This document shows positions 54,855 through 64,000 of a stretch of DNA of 64,000 nucleotides, in pieces; positions within the stretch are counted from its first letter, which is position 1, and the number at the start of each line of letters is the position of its first letter. Source of the stretch: Shewanella abyssi (lineage in GTDB: Bacteria; Pseudomonadota; Gammaproteobacteria; Enterobacterales; Shewanellaceae); assembly GCF_023284025.1 (NCBI RefSeq), contig NZ_JAKIKR010000013.1:1-64000 (forward strand). The letters are read 5' to 3'. The notes beneath the pieces are model-generated. The model was not told the DNA's origin. It did not search any database and saw only the letters and a list, made by a program, of their open reading frames with translations. A program made the position numbers and the translations under genes.

Positions 54855-56582
54855 TTAAAAAGGGAAAAATATCGGTACTGCGGTTAATACTATTAGCGCA
54901 TAAGCAATACTGACTGGAATACCCATTTTTACAAAGTGAGCTAACGAGTATTGCCCAGCATTAAAGACCATAAGGTTTGTTTGATAACCATAAGGGCTTA
55001 TGAAGCTGCCACTGGCAGCAAAGGCTACGGTCATCACAAATGGCATTGGGTCTAGCCCAAGGCCAAGCGCTATACTATAAGCAACGGGGAACATTAATGC
55101 AGCAGCGGCATTATTCGTTACCAACTCAGTAAACAGCCATGTCACCAAATAGACAAACACTAAGGCTATGAATGCATCATTAGCTGAAATTGCGCTGCTG
55201 GCTAAAGCTTCAATCTGTTCAACTATGCCACTATTTGTCATTGCATATGATAGCAGTATCGCAGAAGCCACAATAAGCCAAATTGTCACGGGGAAGCGGC
55301 GTCTAATCTCTGATGCACTAAGAATCTTGGTAAATAGAAATACCCCGAGTAAAACTAATAACCCTTGTAGCATTGGGATTACATTTGTTGCGGCCAAACC
55401 AATTGTGCCAACAAAACCACCGACAGCAAGCCATGCACGCCAACCTTTGAGCATATTATCTGGTTCGACACCACTTAATACAATAAAGTTTTTGTTAATA
55501 TTACTGCGGTTTTTGTAATCTTTACCCACCGCTAACACTAAAAAATCACCTGCTTTTATGGTAACGTCACCCAGTTTACCTGAAACCGACTCTCCATCAC
55601 GTCGAATAGCCACAACAGCTGCATCAAATAAGGCTCTAAACCCAGCAGTCTTTAATGATTTACCCACTAAAACGCTTTCTGACCTTACGACAGCTTCGGT
55701 TAAGTTAGTTCCTAGTAAGCCATTTTTATCGGCAAAAGATTCTAAACCTGAAAACTGCGATAGTTGCATGACCTTATTAATATCACCACTGAAGATAAGT
55801 CTATCATTGAGCTGAATTACTTCTGATGGTGATACAGGGCTTATCAAGTATCCATCTCGGACTATTTCAACGAGAAACAAGGATTCAAGATGCCGTAAAC
55901 CATTTTGCTCAACCGTTTTACCCATCAATTCAGAACCCACAACGACCTTCGCATCGAGAAAGTAACCTTTAAGTTTATCTTGCACTGGTTTGATTTCGGG
56001 TAACCAACGACATGCGATGAATAATACTGATCCACAACCCACCACTAAAAGTGCACCTATGGCAGTGAAAGAAAAGAACGCTAATGATTCACCATTTTTT
56101 TGTATATATAAGCTATTAACGATTAAATTGGTTGATGTACCAATTAACGTTAAAGTACCACCCAATATTGCGGTATACGACAGTGGTAATAAAAGCTTAC
56201 TCGCTAAATGGTATGGATTATTTCTAATTGGAGAAAGTAAAGTTGCTACCACTGCGGTATTATTAAGCATTGCTGAACTGAGAGCTGTTACCCCAAAGAG
56301 CCTAAGCCATGTCGCATTATAACTTTTCACAATGACTTTTGACGCAATAATTCTTAATAATCGGGTTTTTTCTAATGCAAAAGAGCACACCATTAATAAC
56401 AATAAGGTCAATAACCCTGGATTTGCTAGGCTTGATAATAATTGTTGTTCGTTAACCAAATTAAATAAAACTAAGGAAATGAGTGTTGCACCGAACACTT
56501 GAGCCGTTTTTGTTTGAAACTTAATTAGCCCAGCTAAAGTGAAAAAGAACACAAGTAACGTTAAATAGGTATTAGCACTCAT
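54855..56582 (-). CDS. SLC13/DASS-type permease with TrkA-C (RCK_C) domains, probable sulfate importer
   Basis: An inner-membrane transporter of about 575 residues. The N-terminal half has several helices and LIGTSTNLIVNSL; two RCK_C-type cytoplasmic domains occupy about 205-375 (KVVVGSELMGKTV, RDGESVSGKLGDVTIKAGDFLVLAVG); the C-terminal half has TELVTNNAAAALMFPVA and GSFISPYGYQTNLMVF. These are signatures of SLC13 family carriers, several of which carry sulfate. Lying between cysN and cysC, it probably feeds the PAPS pathway. ATG 56582 is preferred to a start 12 codons earlier. Confidence 0.9.
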   Translation of the reverse strand: MSANTYLTLLVFFFTLAGLIKFQTKTAQVFGATLISLVLFNLVNEQQLLSSLANPGLLTLLLLMVCSFALEKTRLLRIIASKVIVKSYNATWLRLFGVTALSSAMLNNTAVVATLLSPIRNNPYHLASKLLLPLSYTAILGGTLTLIGTSTNLIVNSLYIQKNGESLAFFSFTAIGALLVVGCGSVLFIACRWLPEIKPVQDKLKGYFLDAKVVVGSELMGKTVEQNGLRHLESLFLVEIVRDGYLISPVSPSEVIQLNDRLIFSGDINKVMQLSQFSGLESFADKNGLLGTNLTEAVVRSESVLVGKSLKTAGFRALFDAAVVAIRRDGESVSGKLGDVTIKAGDFLVLAVGKDYKNRSNINKNFIVLSGVEPDNMLKGWRAWLAVGGFVGTIGLAATNVIPMLQGLLVLLGVFLFTKILSASEIRRRFPVTIWLIVASAILLSYAMTNSGIVEQIEALASSAISANDAFIALVFVYLVTWLFTELVTNNAAAALMFPVAYSIALGLGLDPMPFVMTVAFAASGSFISPYGYQTNLMVFNAGQYSLAHFVKMGIPVSIAYALIVLTAVPIFFPF

Positions 56583-56687
56583 ACTAGATCCAGCTTTTAT
56601 AATTTTAATCGTTCGCAAAGAGTGACAATCACAGTGTTATTTTGTGTTGTTACTCTTTGCGAATTTCTTCGCTTTATTGTGCTTGAA

Positions 56688-58097
56688 TTACTTTATGACT
56701 TTGGCGCCCCAGTGTGGGTACTGTTTTCTGATAAGTGCATTATGCTCAATTTCAAAGTCTGAGTACTGACTTGCTTTAGTGGTAAGTCCATCATTACTTA
56801 GCGGTTCGGTTATCATACCTGCACCCACAGTGACATTGGTTAAACGGTCAATAATAATGAATGCACCGGTACCTCGGTTGACATCATAAGCATCAAACTG
56901 CAATGGTTCAGTCGTGCTGAAATTACAGCTGCCTATTTCGTTCAATGCTAATTGGTTCGCATCTTCAACGGCTAGCGTATTCACATTTACTTTATGATTA
57001 ATTGCTTCTGCATGACCATAAACTGATTTGCTTCCCGCTTTAATCGCATATTCACGATCAACATGAAGTGGCTCTTCTGTCATCCAAACTACGTTAGCTT
57101 CAAAATGATTACTTGAATGCGGCATTTCATGAGGACGAACCAGCATGTCACCACGCCCAACATCTATTTCATCAGCTAATGTGATTGTAATTGCCATGCC
57201 TGCTGAGGCTTTTTCGAACTCACCGTCAAAAGTAACGATGCTTTTAACTTGACTCTCTTTACCAGATGGTAAGGTTTTTATTGTATCCCCAACACGTATT
57301 GAACCCGATGCGATGGTGCCACAGAAACCACGGAAATTAAGGTTTGGACGATTCACATATTGAATCTGCATTCTAAAGGCATCACTTTTATCACGACTTA
57401 CTGATACCGTGTTTAAAAGCTTCATTAGGGTTGAACCTGGGTACCAGGTCATATTTTCACTTTCGTGAACCACGTTATCGCCGCGCAATGCTGAAATAGG
57501 CACAAAACGTACATCAGTAAAAGCTAAGTCGTCTGCAAACTCGCGATACTCTTTCTTGATGTTTTGATACACTTCTTGGTCGTAGTCAACTGCGTCCATT
57601 TTGTTAATAGCAATCACAACATGCTTAATGCCAAGTAACGAGCAGATAAAACTGTGACGACGGGTTTGTACTTGCACACCATGGCGAGCATCAATCAAAA
57701 TAATCGCTAAATCACAGTTCGATGCGCCAGTTGCCATATTGCGGGTATATTGCTCATGGCCAGGGGTATCTGCAATAATAAATTTACGTTGCTCAGTGGC
57801 AAAATAACGGTAGGCAACATCAATGGTAATACCCTGCTCACGCTCAGATTGCAAGCCATCGACTAATAATGCTAAATCAAATGATTCATCGGTGGTATTA
57901 AAGCGCTTTGAGTCTTTTTTAATCGCCGCCAGCTGGTCTTCAAAAATCATTTTACTGTCAAAAAGTAGTCGACCAATTAATGTCGATTTACCATCATCAA
58001 CGCTACCGCAGGTTAAAATGCGAAGCATATCTTTATTTTCATGTACTTTTAAATAGGCTTCAATATCAGAAGCAATTAAATTAGAACTGGTGGTCAT
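56688..58097 (-). CDS. cysN: CysN sulfate adenylyltransferase subunit 1 (GTPase)
   Basis: Regulatory GTPase subunit of ATP sulfurylase, driving sulfate activation to APS with CysD. EF-Tu-like GTPase motifs are [37 protein letters not shown] and [10 protein letters not shown]. The 469-residue length from 58097, where AAGGGAAC lies upstream, is normal and there is no fused CysC domain, which agrees with the separate cysC gene. Separated from cysD by a REP hairpin. Confidence 0.95.
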   Translation of the reverse strand: MTTSSNLIASDIEAYLKVHENKDMLRILTCGSVDDGKSTLIGRLLFDSKMIFEDQLAAIKKDSKRFNTTDESFDLALLVDGLQSEREQGITIDVAYRYFATEQRKFIIADTPGHEQYTRNMATGASNCDLAIILIDARHGVQVQTRRHSFICSLLGIKHVVIAINKMDAVDYDQEVYQNIKKEYREFADDLAFTDVRFVPISALRGDNVVHESENMTWYPGSTLMKLLNTVSVSRDKSDAFRMQIQYVNRPNLNFRGFCGTIASGSIRVGDTIKTLPSGKESQVKSIVTFDGEFEKASAGMAITITLADEIDVGRGDMLVRPHEMPHSSNHFEANVVWMTEEPLHVDREYAIKAGSKSVYGHAEAINHKVNVNTLAVEDANQLALNEIGSCNFSTTEPLQFDAYDVNRGTGAFIIIDRLTNVTVGAGMITEPLSNDGLTTKASQYSDFEIEHNALIRKQYPHWGAKVIK

Positions 58098-58227
58098 ATC
58101 TGTTCCCTTATCTATGAGCTTCGAGCATTTCAAGAACGCGCTCATAGTTAAATCTATATTATCCGCTCCATGCAGGAGGGCATTTTAGCCACTAAATGTT
58201 TATCAAATACCAAGGGCTTTATCTATT

Positions 58228-58276
58228 CCCGGCTAAAGCCGGTCCTACTTCTAAAATCGCTTCTCAATTTTAGAAG
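58228..58276. repeat. Solitary REP hairpin and adjoining stem-loop between cysD and cysN
   Basis: Bases 58228-58247 read on the minus strand as GTAGGACCGGCTTTAGCCGG, a GTAG-headed REP hairpin with different stem from the island types. Next to it, 58248-58276 form a perfect 10-bp stem (CTTCTAAAAT / ATTTTAGAAG) that includes the cysD stop codon. No long T-run follows, so transcript stabilisation or processing between the two genes is more likely than termination. Confidence 0.8.
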
Positions 58277-59190
58277 TAACCTTCCATTTTTTTCTTTTCC
58301 ATTGATCCCGAAGAATCATTATCAATCACACGCCCTTGACGTTCGGATGTAGTACACAAAAGCATCTCTTGAATGATTTCAGGTAGCGTTGTAGCTGTCG
58401 ATTCAACGGCACCTGTTAATGGATAACAGCCGAGCGTACGGAAACGTACCATTTTTTGTTCGACTACTTCACCTTCTTTAATTTCCATCCGCTCATCATC
58501 AACCATGATCAATGTACCATCACGTTCAACAACAGGTCTTGGCTTAGCCAGGTATAATTGTGGAATTTCAATGCTTTCAAGGTGAATATACTGCCAGATA
58601 TCTAACTCTGTCCAGTTTGAAAGTGGGAATACACGAATGCTTTCGCCCTTATCAACTTTACCGTTGTAGATGCTCCAAAGCTCAGGGCGCTGGTTTTTTG
58701 GATCCCAACGGTGCTTATTATCTCGGAATGAATAAACACGCTCTTTTGCACGGGATTTTTCTTCGTCACGACGTGCTCCACCAAAGGCGGCATCAAAGCC
58801 ATGCATATCGAGCGCTTGCTTTAAACCTTCTGTTTTCATGATATCGGTATGCTTAGCACTACCATGAACAAATGGGCTAATATTCATCTCAATACCACGG
58901 GGGTTTTTATGAACAATCAGATCGAAATCATGTTTTTTAGCCATTTGATCACGAAATGCAATCATTTCTTGAAACTTCCAGTTTGTGTCTACATGCATCA
59001 ACGGAAATGGTATTTTCCCTGGATAAAAGGCTTTACGGGCTAAGTGAAGCAATACAGACGAATCTTTACCCACCGAATATAGCATCACTGGGTTATCAAA
59101 TTCAGCTGCAACCTCACGCATAATTTGAATGGATTCAGCCTCCAATGCTTTAAGGTGGGTCATTTTTTCAGGAGTCTTTGTGGTCGTCAT
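58270..59190 (-). CDS. cysD: CysD sulfate adenylyltransferase subunit 2
   Basis: Catalytic subunit of ATP sulfurylase, making APS from sulfate and ATP. The N-type ATP pyrophosphatase loop is [20 protein letters not shown], followed by [34 protein letters not shown] and [15 protein letters not shown] 59190 is chosen over a GTG at 59202. It is the first gene after the stem-loop that separates wzc from the rest of the operon. Confidence 0.95.
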   Translation of the reverse strand: MTTTKTPEKMTHLKALEAESIQIMREVAAEFDNPVMLYSVGKDSSVLLHLARKAFYPGKIPFPLMHVDTNWKFQEMIAFRDQMAKKHDFDLIVHKNPRGIEMNISPFVHGSAKHTDIMKTEGLKQALDMHGFDAAFGGARRDEEKSRAKERVYSFRDNKHRWDPKNQRPELWSIYNGKVDKGESIRVFPLSNWTELDIWQYIHLESIEIPQLYLAKPRPVVERDGTLIMVDDERMEIKEGEVVEQKMVRFRTLGCYPLTGAVESTATTLPEIIQEMLLCTTSERQGRVIDNDSSGSMEKKKMEGYF

Positions 59191-59233
59191 ATTAGTTTTC
59201 ACCCGGATAATTTAGATCAGATGTTAGATATAT

Positions 59234-59263
59234 TGTCTCAGCATCAAAAATGATGCTGAGACA
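59234..59263 (-). terminator. Strong stem-loop between wzc and cysD, probable attenuator
   Basis: A perfect 13-bp stem (TGTCTCAGCATCA / TGATGCTGAGACA) with an AAAA loop on the plus strand. Read with the genes (minus strand) it lies 116 bases after the wzc stop and is followed by an AT-rich sequence rather than a pure T-run; the T-run is on the opposite strand. Capsule loci of E. coli K30 type have a similar structure after wzc that RNA polymerase passes with help of RfaH; the ops site upstream of wza supports the parallel. Confidence 0.7.
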
Positions 59264-59378
59264 CTTTTTATTCATTTTTAGACAGTTAGTGCTAACCGCA
59301 CGTGATTTACTTTATTTTTTAAATTCTTTTATTTTTTTAAAGGTTCCAACAGGTCCTTAAATTTACTGCCCATCTACC

Positions 59379-61571
59379 TTATTTCTGGTCACTCTCGTAA
59401 CTGTAGTTATAGTAACCATAGCCATATGATGCACTGGCCTTCTTCTCAACAGCATTAAGGATAAAGCCTTTGACTTCTACCCCTGCCATTTCGAAGCGAT
59501 TGCGTGCGACTTCAATCTCTTTTACCGTATTTTGGCCAAATCGACCCACCATCAAGGTGGTACCAGCAATCGCTCCCACGATACTTGGATCCGTTACTGC
59601 CAGCACAGGCGGTGTATCGATGATAACCATATCGTACTCGCCTGAAGCCCAATTAAAGAAGTCAGCTAAACGTGGATGCATTAGCAGCTCTGATGGGTTT
59701 GGTGGCACCTGCCCGCGAGTAATAACATCTAGGTTTTCGACGCCTGATGCTTTAATCACGTCTTTGGTTTCCAGTTTGCCAGATAATAACTCTGATAAGC
59801 CATTATCCCATTCCAGGTTAAAATGGCGCTGAATGTAGCCTTTACGCATATCACCATCGATAAGCAGTACTTTTTGACCCGTTTTAGCCAATACAGCCGC
59901 AAAATTTGCTGACACAAAGGACTTACCAATACCAGGCGCAGAGCCAGATATCATCACCACATTATTTTTAGCCTCCATCATGGCAAAGTGCATGCTGGTT
60001 CTTAGGCCACGTAGTGCTTCGATGGACAGATCGGCTGGATTAAACTCGGCTAATAGTGATTCGCTAACCTCAAGCTTCTTTTTGTGTCTGTTTCTCTTAT
60101 ATTTTTCATCAATAACGCCCTGAGACTCTGACAGAGGAATACTGGCATAAACCGCTAGCCCTATTGCTTCAATCTCGTCGGGGTTTTCAACGCCTTTATG
60201 CAGCGCGGCACGAATCAAAACAATGGCTACAGCCAACATTCCGCCCAGTAGAGTTGCTAATATCACAATTAGCGGCTTTTTTGGTTTTACAGCATCTGAG
60301 TATGTTTGTGCTGTATCGATGATGCGCACATTACCAACAGTACCCGCTTTCAAAATGCTTAACTCTTGCACCTTATTGAGCAACTGAATATAAATTTGCT
60401 GATTCACTTCAACATCACGGGTCATACGCAGTATTTCACGCTGTGTTTTAGGTAGCTGCTGTATGCGACTATTAAGGCGTTCCTTTTCTGCCAGCAACAC
60501 CTGGCGTTTATCTAATAATGACTTATACGCTGGGTGGTCTTTGGTAAAGCGCTGGCTAATTTCACTCTCTTTGAAGGTTAACTCATTTAGCTGTGCTTCA
60601 AGCTCTACCATGACCTTTAAGGTTGACTGCGCTTCTAAGCCCAGGTCGATTGAATCGTTGTCTTGACGGAAACGATTCAATATATCTTCAAATCTGGTCA
60701 AGTCTGCTTTTATTTTTGGCAGATGACTTTGCAAAAAATCTAAGCTTTTTTCAGCTTCTTCTGAATCGCGTGCTACGTTTTGTAAAAAGTAGTTTTGGCT
60801 AACATCATTAAGAATATCTTCGATTAGAGTCTTGTCTTGACCACTGAACGACAGTTGCAGTATGCCTGTTTGTTTGCCTCGTTCACTTACCGCTAGGTTC
60901 TCTTGTAACCATATAATTGAATCAAGCTTTGAACGTTTGGATACTGCAAATTCATCGCCATTGTTACCGACTAATTCCCGCACAAATAGACGATAGTCAC
61001 CTTGCTTTGCCAGTTCACCGACGGTACCAGCAAGTACCTTACGGCCCTCTGCATTATAGAGTGAATATGTCCCTAGACTTTTATCATCAAGAGTTAGATT
61101 AAAATCAGTGGATGCATGATTTGGAGTTTCAAAACGGCTGATGTTAATCACATTCTGCTCATCACTCATCCTGCCTAAGCCTTTACCTATTACTGGCAGA
61201 TACTTAGGTGTTGCAAGGGTGGTTAAATTTAGCTTTTCGACCGTTTGGCTTAATACCATGCGTGATTTAATAATTTCAACTTCAGTTGTAGCAGAAGAAT
61301 CGCTTGAAAACATATCTCCCATGTCACCTACAAGCGCCGACATGCCGCTACTTTTTTCCTCCACTTGTATAAGAGCATCAGCCTTATAAATTGGCGTGGC
61401 TAATAATGCATAAGCAACGCCAATAACCATAAATACCAACGTTACCGCAATAATTAGCCAGCGTGAGTCGAGTAATATGCCAATTAGCTTACCAAAGTCG
61501 ATGACATCTGTTGTGCTGTTTTGCGATGATAGCTGCGGTTTGATTGTTTGATAGGGGGGATTACTGCTCAT
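59379..61571 (-). CDS. wzc: Wzc tyrosine autokinase / polysaccharide co-polymerase
   Basis: An inner-membrane BY-kinase of about 730 residues that controls chain length and export with Wza. Order: N-terminal Wzz domain with helix (WLIIAVTLVFMVIGVAYALL), periplasmic coiled coil (about 275-400), second helix (PLIVILATLLGGMLAVAIVLI), then the kinase with Walker A ISGSAPGIGKSFVSANFA, Walker A' VLLIDGDMRKG and Walker B DMVIIDTPPVLAVTD. The tyrosine cluster is at the C-terminus (YGYGYYNYSYE). ATG 61571 is preferred to a TTG six codons earlier. A fragment of a similar gene survives at 26919-26952. Confidence 0.95.
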   Translation of the reverse strand: MSSNPPYQTIKPQLSSQNSTTDVIDFGKLIGILLDSRWLIIAVTLVFMVIGVAYALLATPIYKADALIQVEEKSSGMSALVGDMGDMFSSDSSATTEVEIIKSRMVLSQTVEKLNLTTLATPKYLPVIGKGLGRMSDEQNVINISRFETPNHASTDFNLTLDDKSLGTYSLYNAEGRKVLAGTVGELAKQGDYRLFVRELVGNNGDEFAVSKRSKLDSIIWLQENLAVSERGKQTGILQLSFSGQDKTLIEDILNDVSQNYFLQNVARDSEEAEKSLDFLQSHLPKIKADLTRFEDILNRFRQDNDSIDLGLEAQSTLKVMVELEAQLNELTFKESEISQRFTKDHPAYKSLLDKRQVLLAEKERLNSRIQQLPKTQREILRMTRDVEVNQQIYIQLLNKVQELSILKAGTVGNVRIIDTAQTYSDAVKPKKPLIVILATLLGGMLAVAIVLIRAALHKGVENPDEIEAIGLAVYASIPLSESQGVIDEKYKRNRHKKKLEVSESLLAEFNPADLSIEALRGLRTSMHFAMMEAKNNVVMISGSAPGIGKSFVSANFAAVLAKTGQKVLLIDGDMRKGYIQRHFNLEWDNGLSELLSGKLETKDVIKASGVENLDVITRGQVPPNPSELLMHPRLADFFNWASGEYDMVIIDTPPVLAVTDPSIVGAIAGTTLMVGRFGQNTVKEIEVARNRFEMAGVEVKGFILNAVEKKASASYGYGYYNYSYESDQK

Positions 61572-61714
61572 AGCGTTTATAGAATCCAAATTATGACTTT
61601 AAAAGTGAGACGCTTAGTTATTTTTATATCGTTAGCTGACTTACTGCTTGCTGACTAAGTAGCAGATTTAGCTGTTTATTTCAGAGAACAATCTAGTGTG
61701 TTTGCTCGCTTGAT

Positions 61715-62161
61715 TCACTTGGCTATTTTTTTCGCCCACGCTTTTGCAGAGTTTTCGATTAGCTGATAAGCATGTTCGAACGCCTCCCTGCTTTGACGAT
61801 ATGGATCGGGTATGTCTTTTTGGCCTATCCATTGACCAAAGAGCATGGTTTTACCTCGAGCTTCTGGCGCTATTTGCGTTATAACCTCTATGTGGCCTTG
61901 CTCCATTGCTAGGATCAGATCGTAATCACGACACAACGCTCGCGTTAATTGCTGCGCTTTATGGCCATCTAACGAACAACCGTTCTCTGTCGCTATATGA
62001 TTGGCCGCTTTATCTGCCGCTTTGCCACTTAAGCCACTCTTTTCGGTTGCTATGCCAGCGGAGTTAATGGCTTTTTCAGGTAAATACTGTTGTAGCAAAT
62101 ATTCACCGGTGGGGGATCTGCAAATATTACCAACGCAGACAACCAATATTTTATTAAACAT
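61715..62161 (-). CDS. wzb: Wzb low-molecular-weight protein tyrosine phosphatase
   Basis: A 148-residue phosphatase that dephosphorylates Wzc. The active-site loop CVGNICRS (C9, R15) is at the N-terminus and the general acid aspartate lies in DIPDPYRQS. It sits between wza and wzc, the normal order. Confidence 0.95.
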   Translation of the reverse strand: MFNKILVVCVGNICRSPTGEYLLQQYLPEKAINSAGIATEKSGLSGKAADKAANHIATENGCSLDGHKAQQLTRALCRDYDLILAMEQGHIEVITQIAPEARGKTMLFGQWIGQKDIPDPYRQSREAFEHAYQLIENSAKAWAKKIAK

Positions 62162-62193
62162 ACATAAAAACCTATATTATTTGCTGATCCCGA

Positions 62194-63312
62194 TTACCAA
62201 TTTCTAATTCTAAGCGCGCCTTCAGTTAAATCATTGAACCCTTTAATCGTAGGTAGAAGTTGCCCCATCACTCTGTTCCAGCGGGTAATTGGTGCGGCGG
62301 TGACATAGACAATGTCATAGGGCTGGATATCGAATTCGGTGCCAATGATCATCGCAGTGGGGTTTTCAACATTTAGCTGATAAACGTTTGCTATTACTTC
62401 ATTATCTTTACTCGCCCGAATAACAAACACCCCGGTAGCGTCTGATGACAATTGATTCAAACCGCCAGCCGCAGTTAACGCCTCGGTTAAGCTCATGCCC
62501 GCTCTATCGATTTTTACTATTTTAGGTTCGTTGACTTCCCCCATAACAAATACTTTTTGCCCGTCATTGCGTGGTACATGCACTATATCGCCATCACGCA
62601 GTAACCTGTTCTGGGTTAAATCGCCCTTTTGCATTAAGCCGTAAAGTGAAACTCGCTCCTCTTTACCATCACGGGTCAACACCACATTGCGCCAGTCTGC
62701 ATTTGTCGCTAATCCGCCAGCTTGATTAATTGCATCGAGCAGCGTTAAGGGCACATTACTAATGGGTTGCTTACCGGGCTTGCTGACTTCACCGGTTATA
62801 TAGGCTTTTTGTGAGCGGAAGTTGGCGACATTGACGTCGACTTGGGGAGTTTCGATATATTGTGACAGACGAGTCGCCATCTCTTTGCGGATCTGGACAA
62901 CGGTTTTACCCGCGACGTCAACGAGACCAATATAGGGGTAAAATATACTTCCATCTGCATGCACCCAATTACCTGATTCAGTTGCGCTACGATAAGAGCC
63001 TGCTGGTATTGTTAACTCAGGATGATCCCATATGGTGACGTTTAAAATATCAGCCGGCCCGACGAAATATTCGTAATTGGCCAACTCAGAATCTAAACTA
63101 GGATTGCTCTGACCGTTTATGGCAGCAGGTGCCAGCTCTCTTACCAATTTTGGCGTTAATGCATAGACATCGATATTTGATACAGACTCATCTAAGTCAG
63201 TTTGGTTGATAACTGCAGATTCAACACTAAGGTGTTGACCAGGCACTACACAACCGGCAAGGAAAAGAGTACAAAATGTAAGTGCTGCAATTTTCATATT
63301 TGGTTTGTTCAT
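62194..63312 (-). CDS. wza: Wza outer-membrane polysaccharide export lipoprotein
   Basis: Forms the octameric outer-membrane channel for capsule. The signal MNKPNMKIAALTFCTLFLAGC ends in lipobox LAGC with Cys21; Poly_export follows (GPADILNVTIWDHPELTIPAG, DGSIFYPYIGLVDVAGKTV), then SLBB repeats (AYITGEVSKPGKQPISNVPLT; VFVMGEVNEPKIVKI), and the C-terminal amphipathic helix ends at RIRNW. The 372-residue length is normal. First gene of the operon; regulated through the ops element upstream. Confidence 0.96.
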   Translation of the reverse strand: MNKPNMKIAALTFCTLFLAGCVVPGQHLSVESAVINQTDLDESVSNIDVYALTPKLVRELAPAAINGQSNPSLDSELANYEYFVGPADILNVTIWDHPELTIPAGSYRSATESGNWVHADGSIFYPYIGLVDVAGKTVVQIRKEMATRLSQYIETPQVDVNVANFRSQKAYITGEVSKPGKQPISNVPLTLLDAINQAGGLATNADWRNVVLTRDGKEERVSLYGLMQKGDLTQNRLLRDGDIVHVPRNDGQKVFVMGEVNEPKIVKIDRAGMSLTEALTAAGGLNQLSSDATGVFVIRASKDNEVIANVYQLNVENPTAMIIGTEFDIQPYDIVYVTAAPITRWNRVMGQLLPTIKGFNDLTEGALRIRNW

Positions 63313-63591
63313 TTTTGTTTTTATTTCATTAATATTGATGAATTATCACGGGGTAAAATGTTGTACCTATTACGTGGCGACACCGTAAGCTAAAAATAAA
63401 TTTGCTAGACCACTGACTATAAACCTGCATCACCATTGCGGCAGAACATAGAAATTTCATGAGGTTTAACGAGCTGTATCTGTTGAAAGCGTATCAAGGA
63501 AGGTATAGAAGACGACTTGCTTATTGAATGTCGACAGCGGCTGTAAACCCCGTAATAACGAGCACTGACGCCTAGAATCAGCCATTTTTGA

Positions 63592-63603
63592 CACGCTACC
63601 GCC
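63592..63603 (-). promoter_or_regulatory. ops element (JUMPstart core), RfaH recruitment site
   Basis: The minus strand reads GGCGGTAGCGTG, an exact match to the 12-base ops sequence at which RfaH joins paused RNA polymerase. It lies about 280 bases upstream of wza and about 80 bases below the candidate -10 box, the usual leader position. It predicts that distal genes of this long operon depend on RfaH. rfaH itself is not in the window. Confidence 0.92.
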
Positions 63604-63684
63604 CACGGATTGTGGCTTCCAAATTGCCGTATCATCTATTGCTAAGCACTGTTCCATCCTGCTTATATATGTTGCGCGGCTGTG

Positions 63685-63690
63685 ATTATA
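63685..63690 (-). promoter_or_regulatory. Candidate -10 box of the capsule operon promoter
   Basis: TATAAT on the minus strand in an AT-rich stretch, upstream of the ops element. TTGTCA lies 20 bases further up, a longer spacer than ideal, so the -35 assignment is uncertain. Confidence 0.4.
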
Positions 63691-63879
63691 CATACTTACT
63701 CAACAAAAAATGACAATAAAATGGTGTTTTTTTAAAAATGAGCCACAAGGCTTGAAAGGAGAGATAATATGTTGGTAACACGGTTAAAAATACGCCATTA
63801 GTTAACCTATCTAAAGTGCCCATTTTGATGTCAAATTAGTACTGCCAACTATCTGTTAGACGTCAACGATGCTGACACT

Positions 63880-63890
63880 GGGGGGGGGGG
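63880..63890. repeat. Homopolymer tract of eleven Gs
   Basis: Eleven consecutive G on the plus strand, about 190 bases upstream of the candidate capsule promoter. Such tracts slip easily; this may be a variable site or an assembly uncertainty. Confidence 0.85.
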
Positions 63891-64000
63891 AGTCGCTGCT
63901 GTTCAGGTTAGGCGAGTAATAGATTTATTAAACTGAGATATGTTGGCAGCTTCTACAGAGTGGTTATTTTTAGCAACACCGAATACAACCTGCATTTAGC

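Larger units (their letters stand above)
63313..64000. other. Long untranslated leader and promoter region of the capsule operon
   Basis: A stretch of about 690 bases without a supported gene. On the minus strand it holds the ops element (63592-63603), a possible -10 box further up, and a run of 11 Gs at 63880-63890. Bases 63344-63361 are identical to 18 bases of hipB coding sequence. Two short frames at 63417-63693 overlap each other and match nothing I know; a decayed gene cannot be ruled out. Confidence 0.55.

Noticed and set aside
63417..63693. Two overlapping short minus-strand frames in the wza leader, possibly a decayed transposase or gene
   Set aside because: Neither frame shows a recognisable motif or ribosome site, they overlap in different frames, and the ops element lies inside one of them. 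Treated as leader DNA.

Overview
The window looks like chromosomal DNA of a marine Gram-negative gammaproteobacterium, most likely Shewanella or a close Alteromonadales relative. This is inferred from Wza/Wzb/Wzc capsule export genes, an RfaH-type ops site, sigma-54 promoters, and dense GTAG-headed REP palindromes of a kind I associate with Shewanella. No rRNA, tRNA, CRISPR array or intact insertion sequence was seen. The window is almost wholly given to cell-surface polysaccharides: two complete and different loci separated by a repeat-rich accessory island.

Region 1 (about 1-24.6 kb) is a polysaccharide locus with its own signalling. On the minus strand lie a PhnD-like periplasmic binding protein, a large hybrid histidine kinase with a C-terminal Hpt domain, and a sigma-54 response regulator. 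Divergently on the plus strand come a receiver-PP2C phosphatase, an RsbW-like kinase and a STAS protein (a partner switch). These are followed by an outer-membrane export lipoprotein, a Wzz-like protein, a Wzy-like polymerase, a Wzx flippase, a GT2 glycosyltransferase, two unusual proteins carrying phosphoglycosyl-transferase-like domains, and a TagD/TagF-like pair that implies glycerol phosphate in the polymer. Four good sigma-54 promoters stand before the plus-strand transcription units and a weaker one before the regulatory operon. The layout resembles the syp biofilm locus of Vibrio fischeri in its control genes but differs in its biosynthetic genes. Inverted copies of a REP-bearing repeat bound the locus, and rfbD and rfbC paralogues sit at its two ends.

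Region 2 (about 24.6-32.3 kb) is an accessory island. It holds a beta-CASP metallo-hydrolase, a hipA-hipB toxin-antitoxin pair in reversed order, a winged-helix Fic protein lacking the usual catalytic histidine, and a REP-associated tyrosine transposase (RAYT). All are set in long arrays of the very REP hairpins such a transposase is known to act on; one array has a period of about 110 bp.

Region 3 (about 32.3-63.3 kb, all minus strand) is a Wzy-dependent capsule/exopolysaccharide locus read from wza at the right end. The order is wza, wzb, wzc, a stem-loop, cysD, cysN, an SLC13 permease, cysC, a DHH protein, wzx, modification and assembly genes (three sulfotransferases, two intact acyltransferases and one relic, wzy, GT2, two GT4), manC, manB, rfbB, rfbA, rfbC, rfbD and two WecA-like initiating transferases. 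The sulfate carrier, PAPS synthesis and sulfotransferases together predict a sulfated polysaccharide with rhamnose and a GDP-mannose-derived sugar. A consensus ops element about 280 bp upstream of wza predicts RfaH-dependent transcription. Several gene junctions carry unrelated short tandem repeats with 6-8 bp units.

All functional calls come from reading motifs in the translated sequence; no database search was possible. Starts were moved from the longest reading frame where a ribosome binding site or family N-terminus argued for it.
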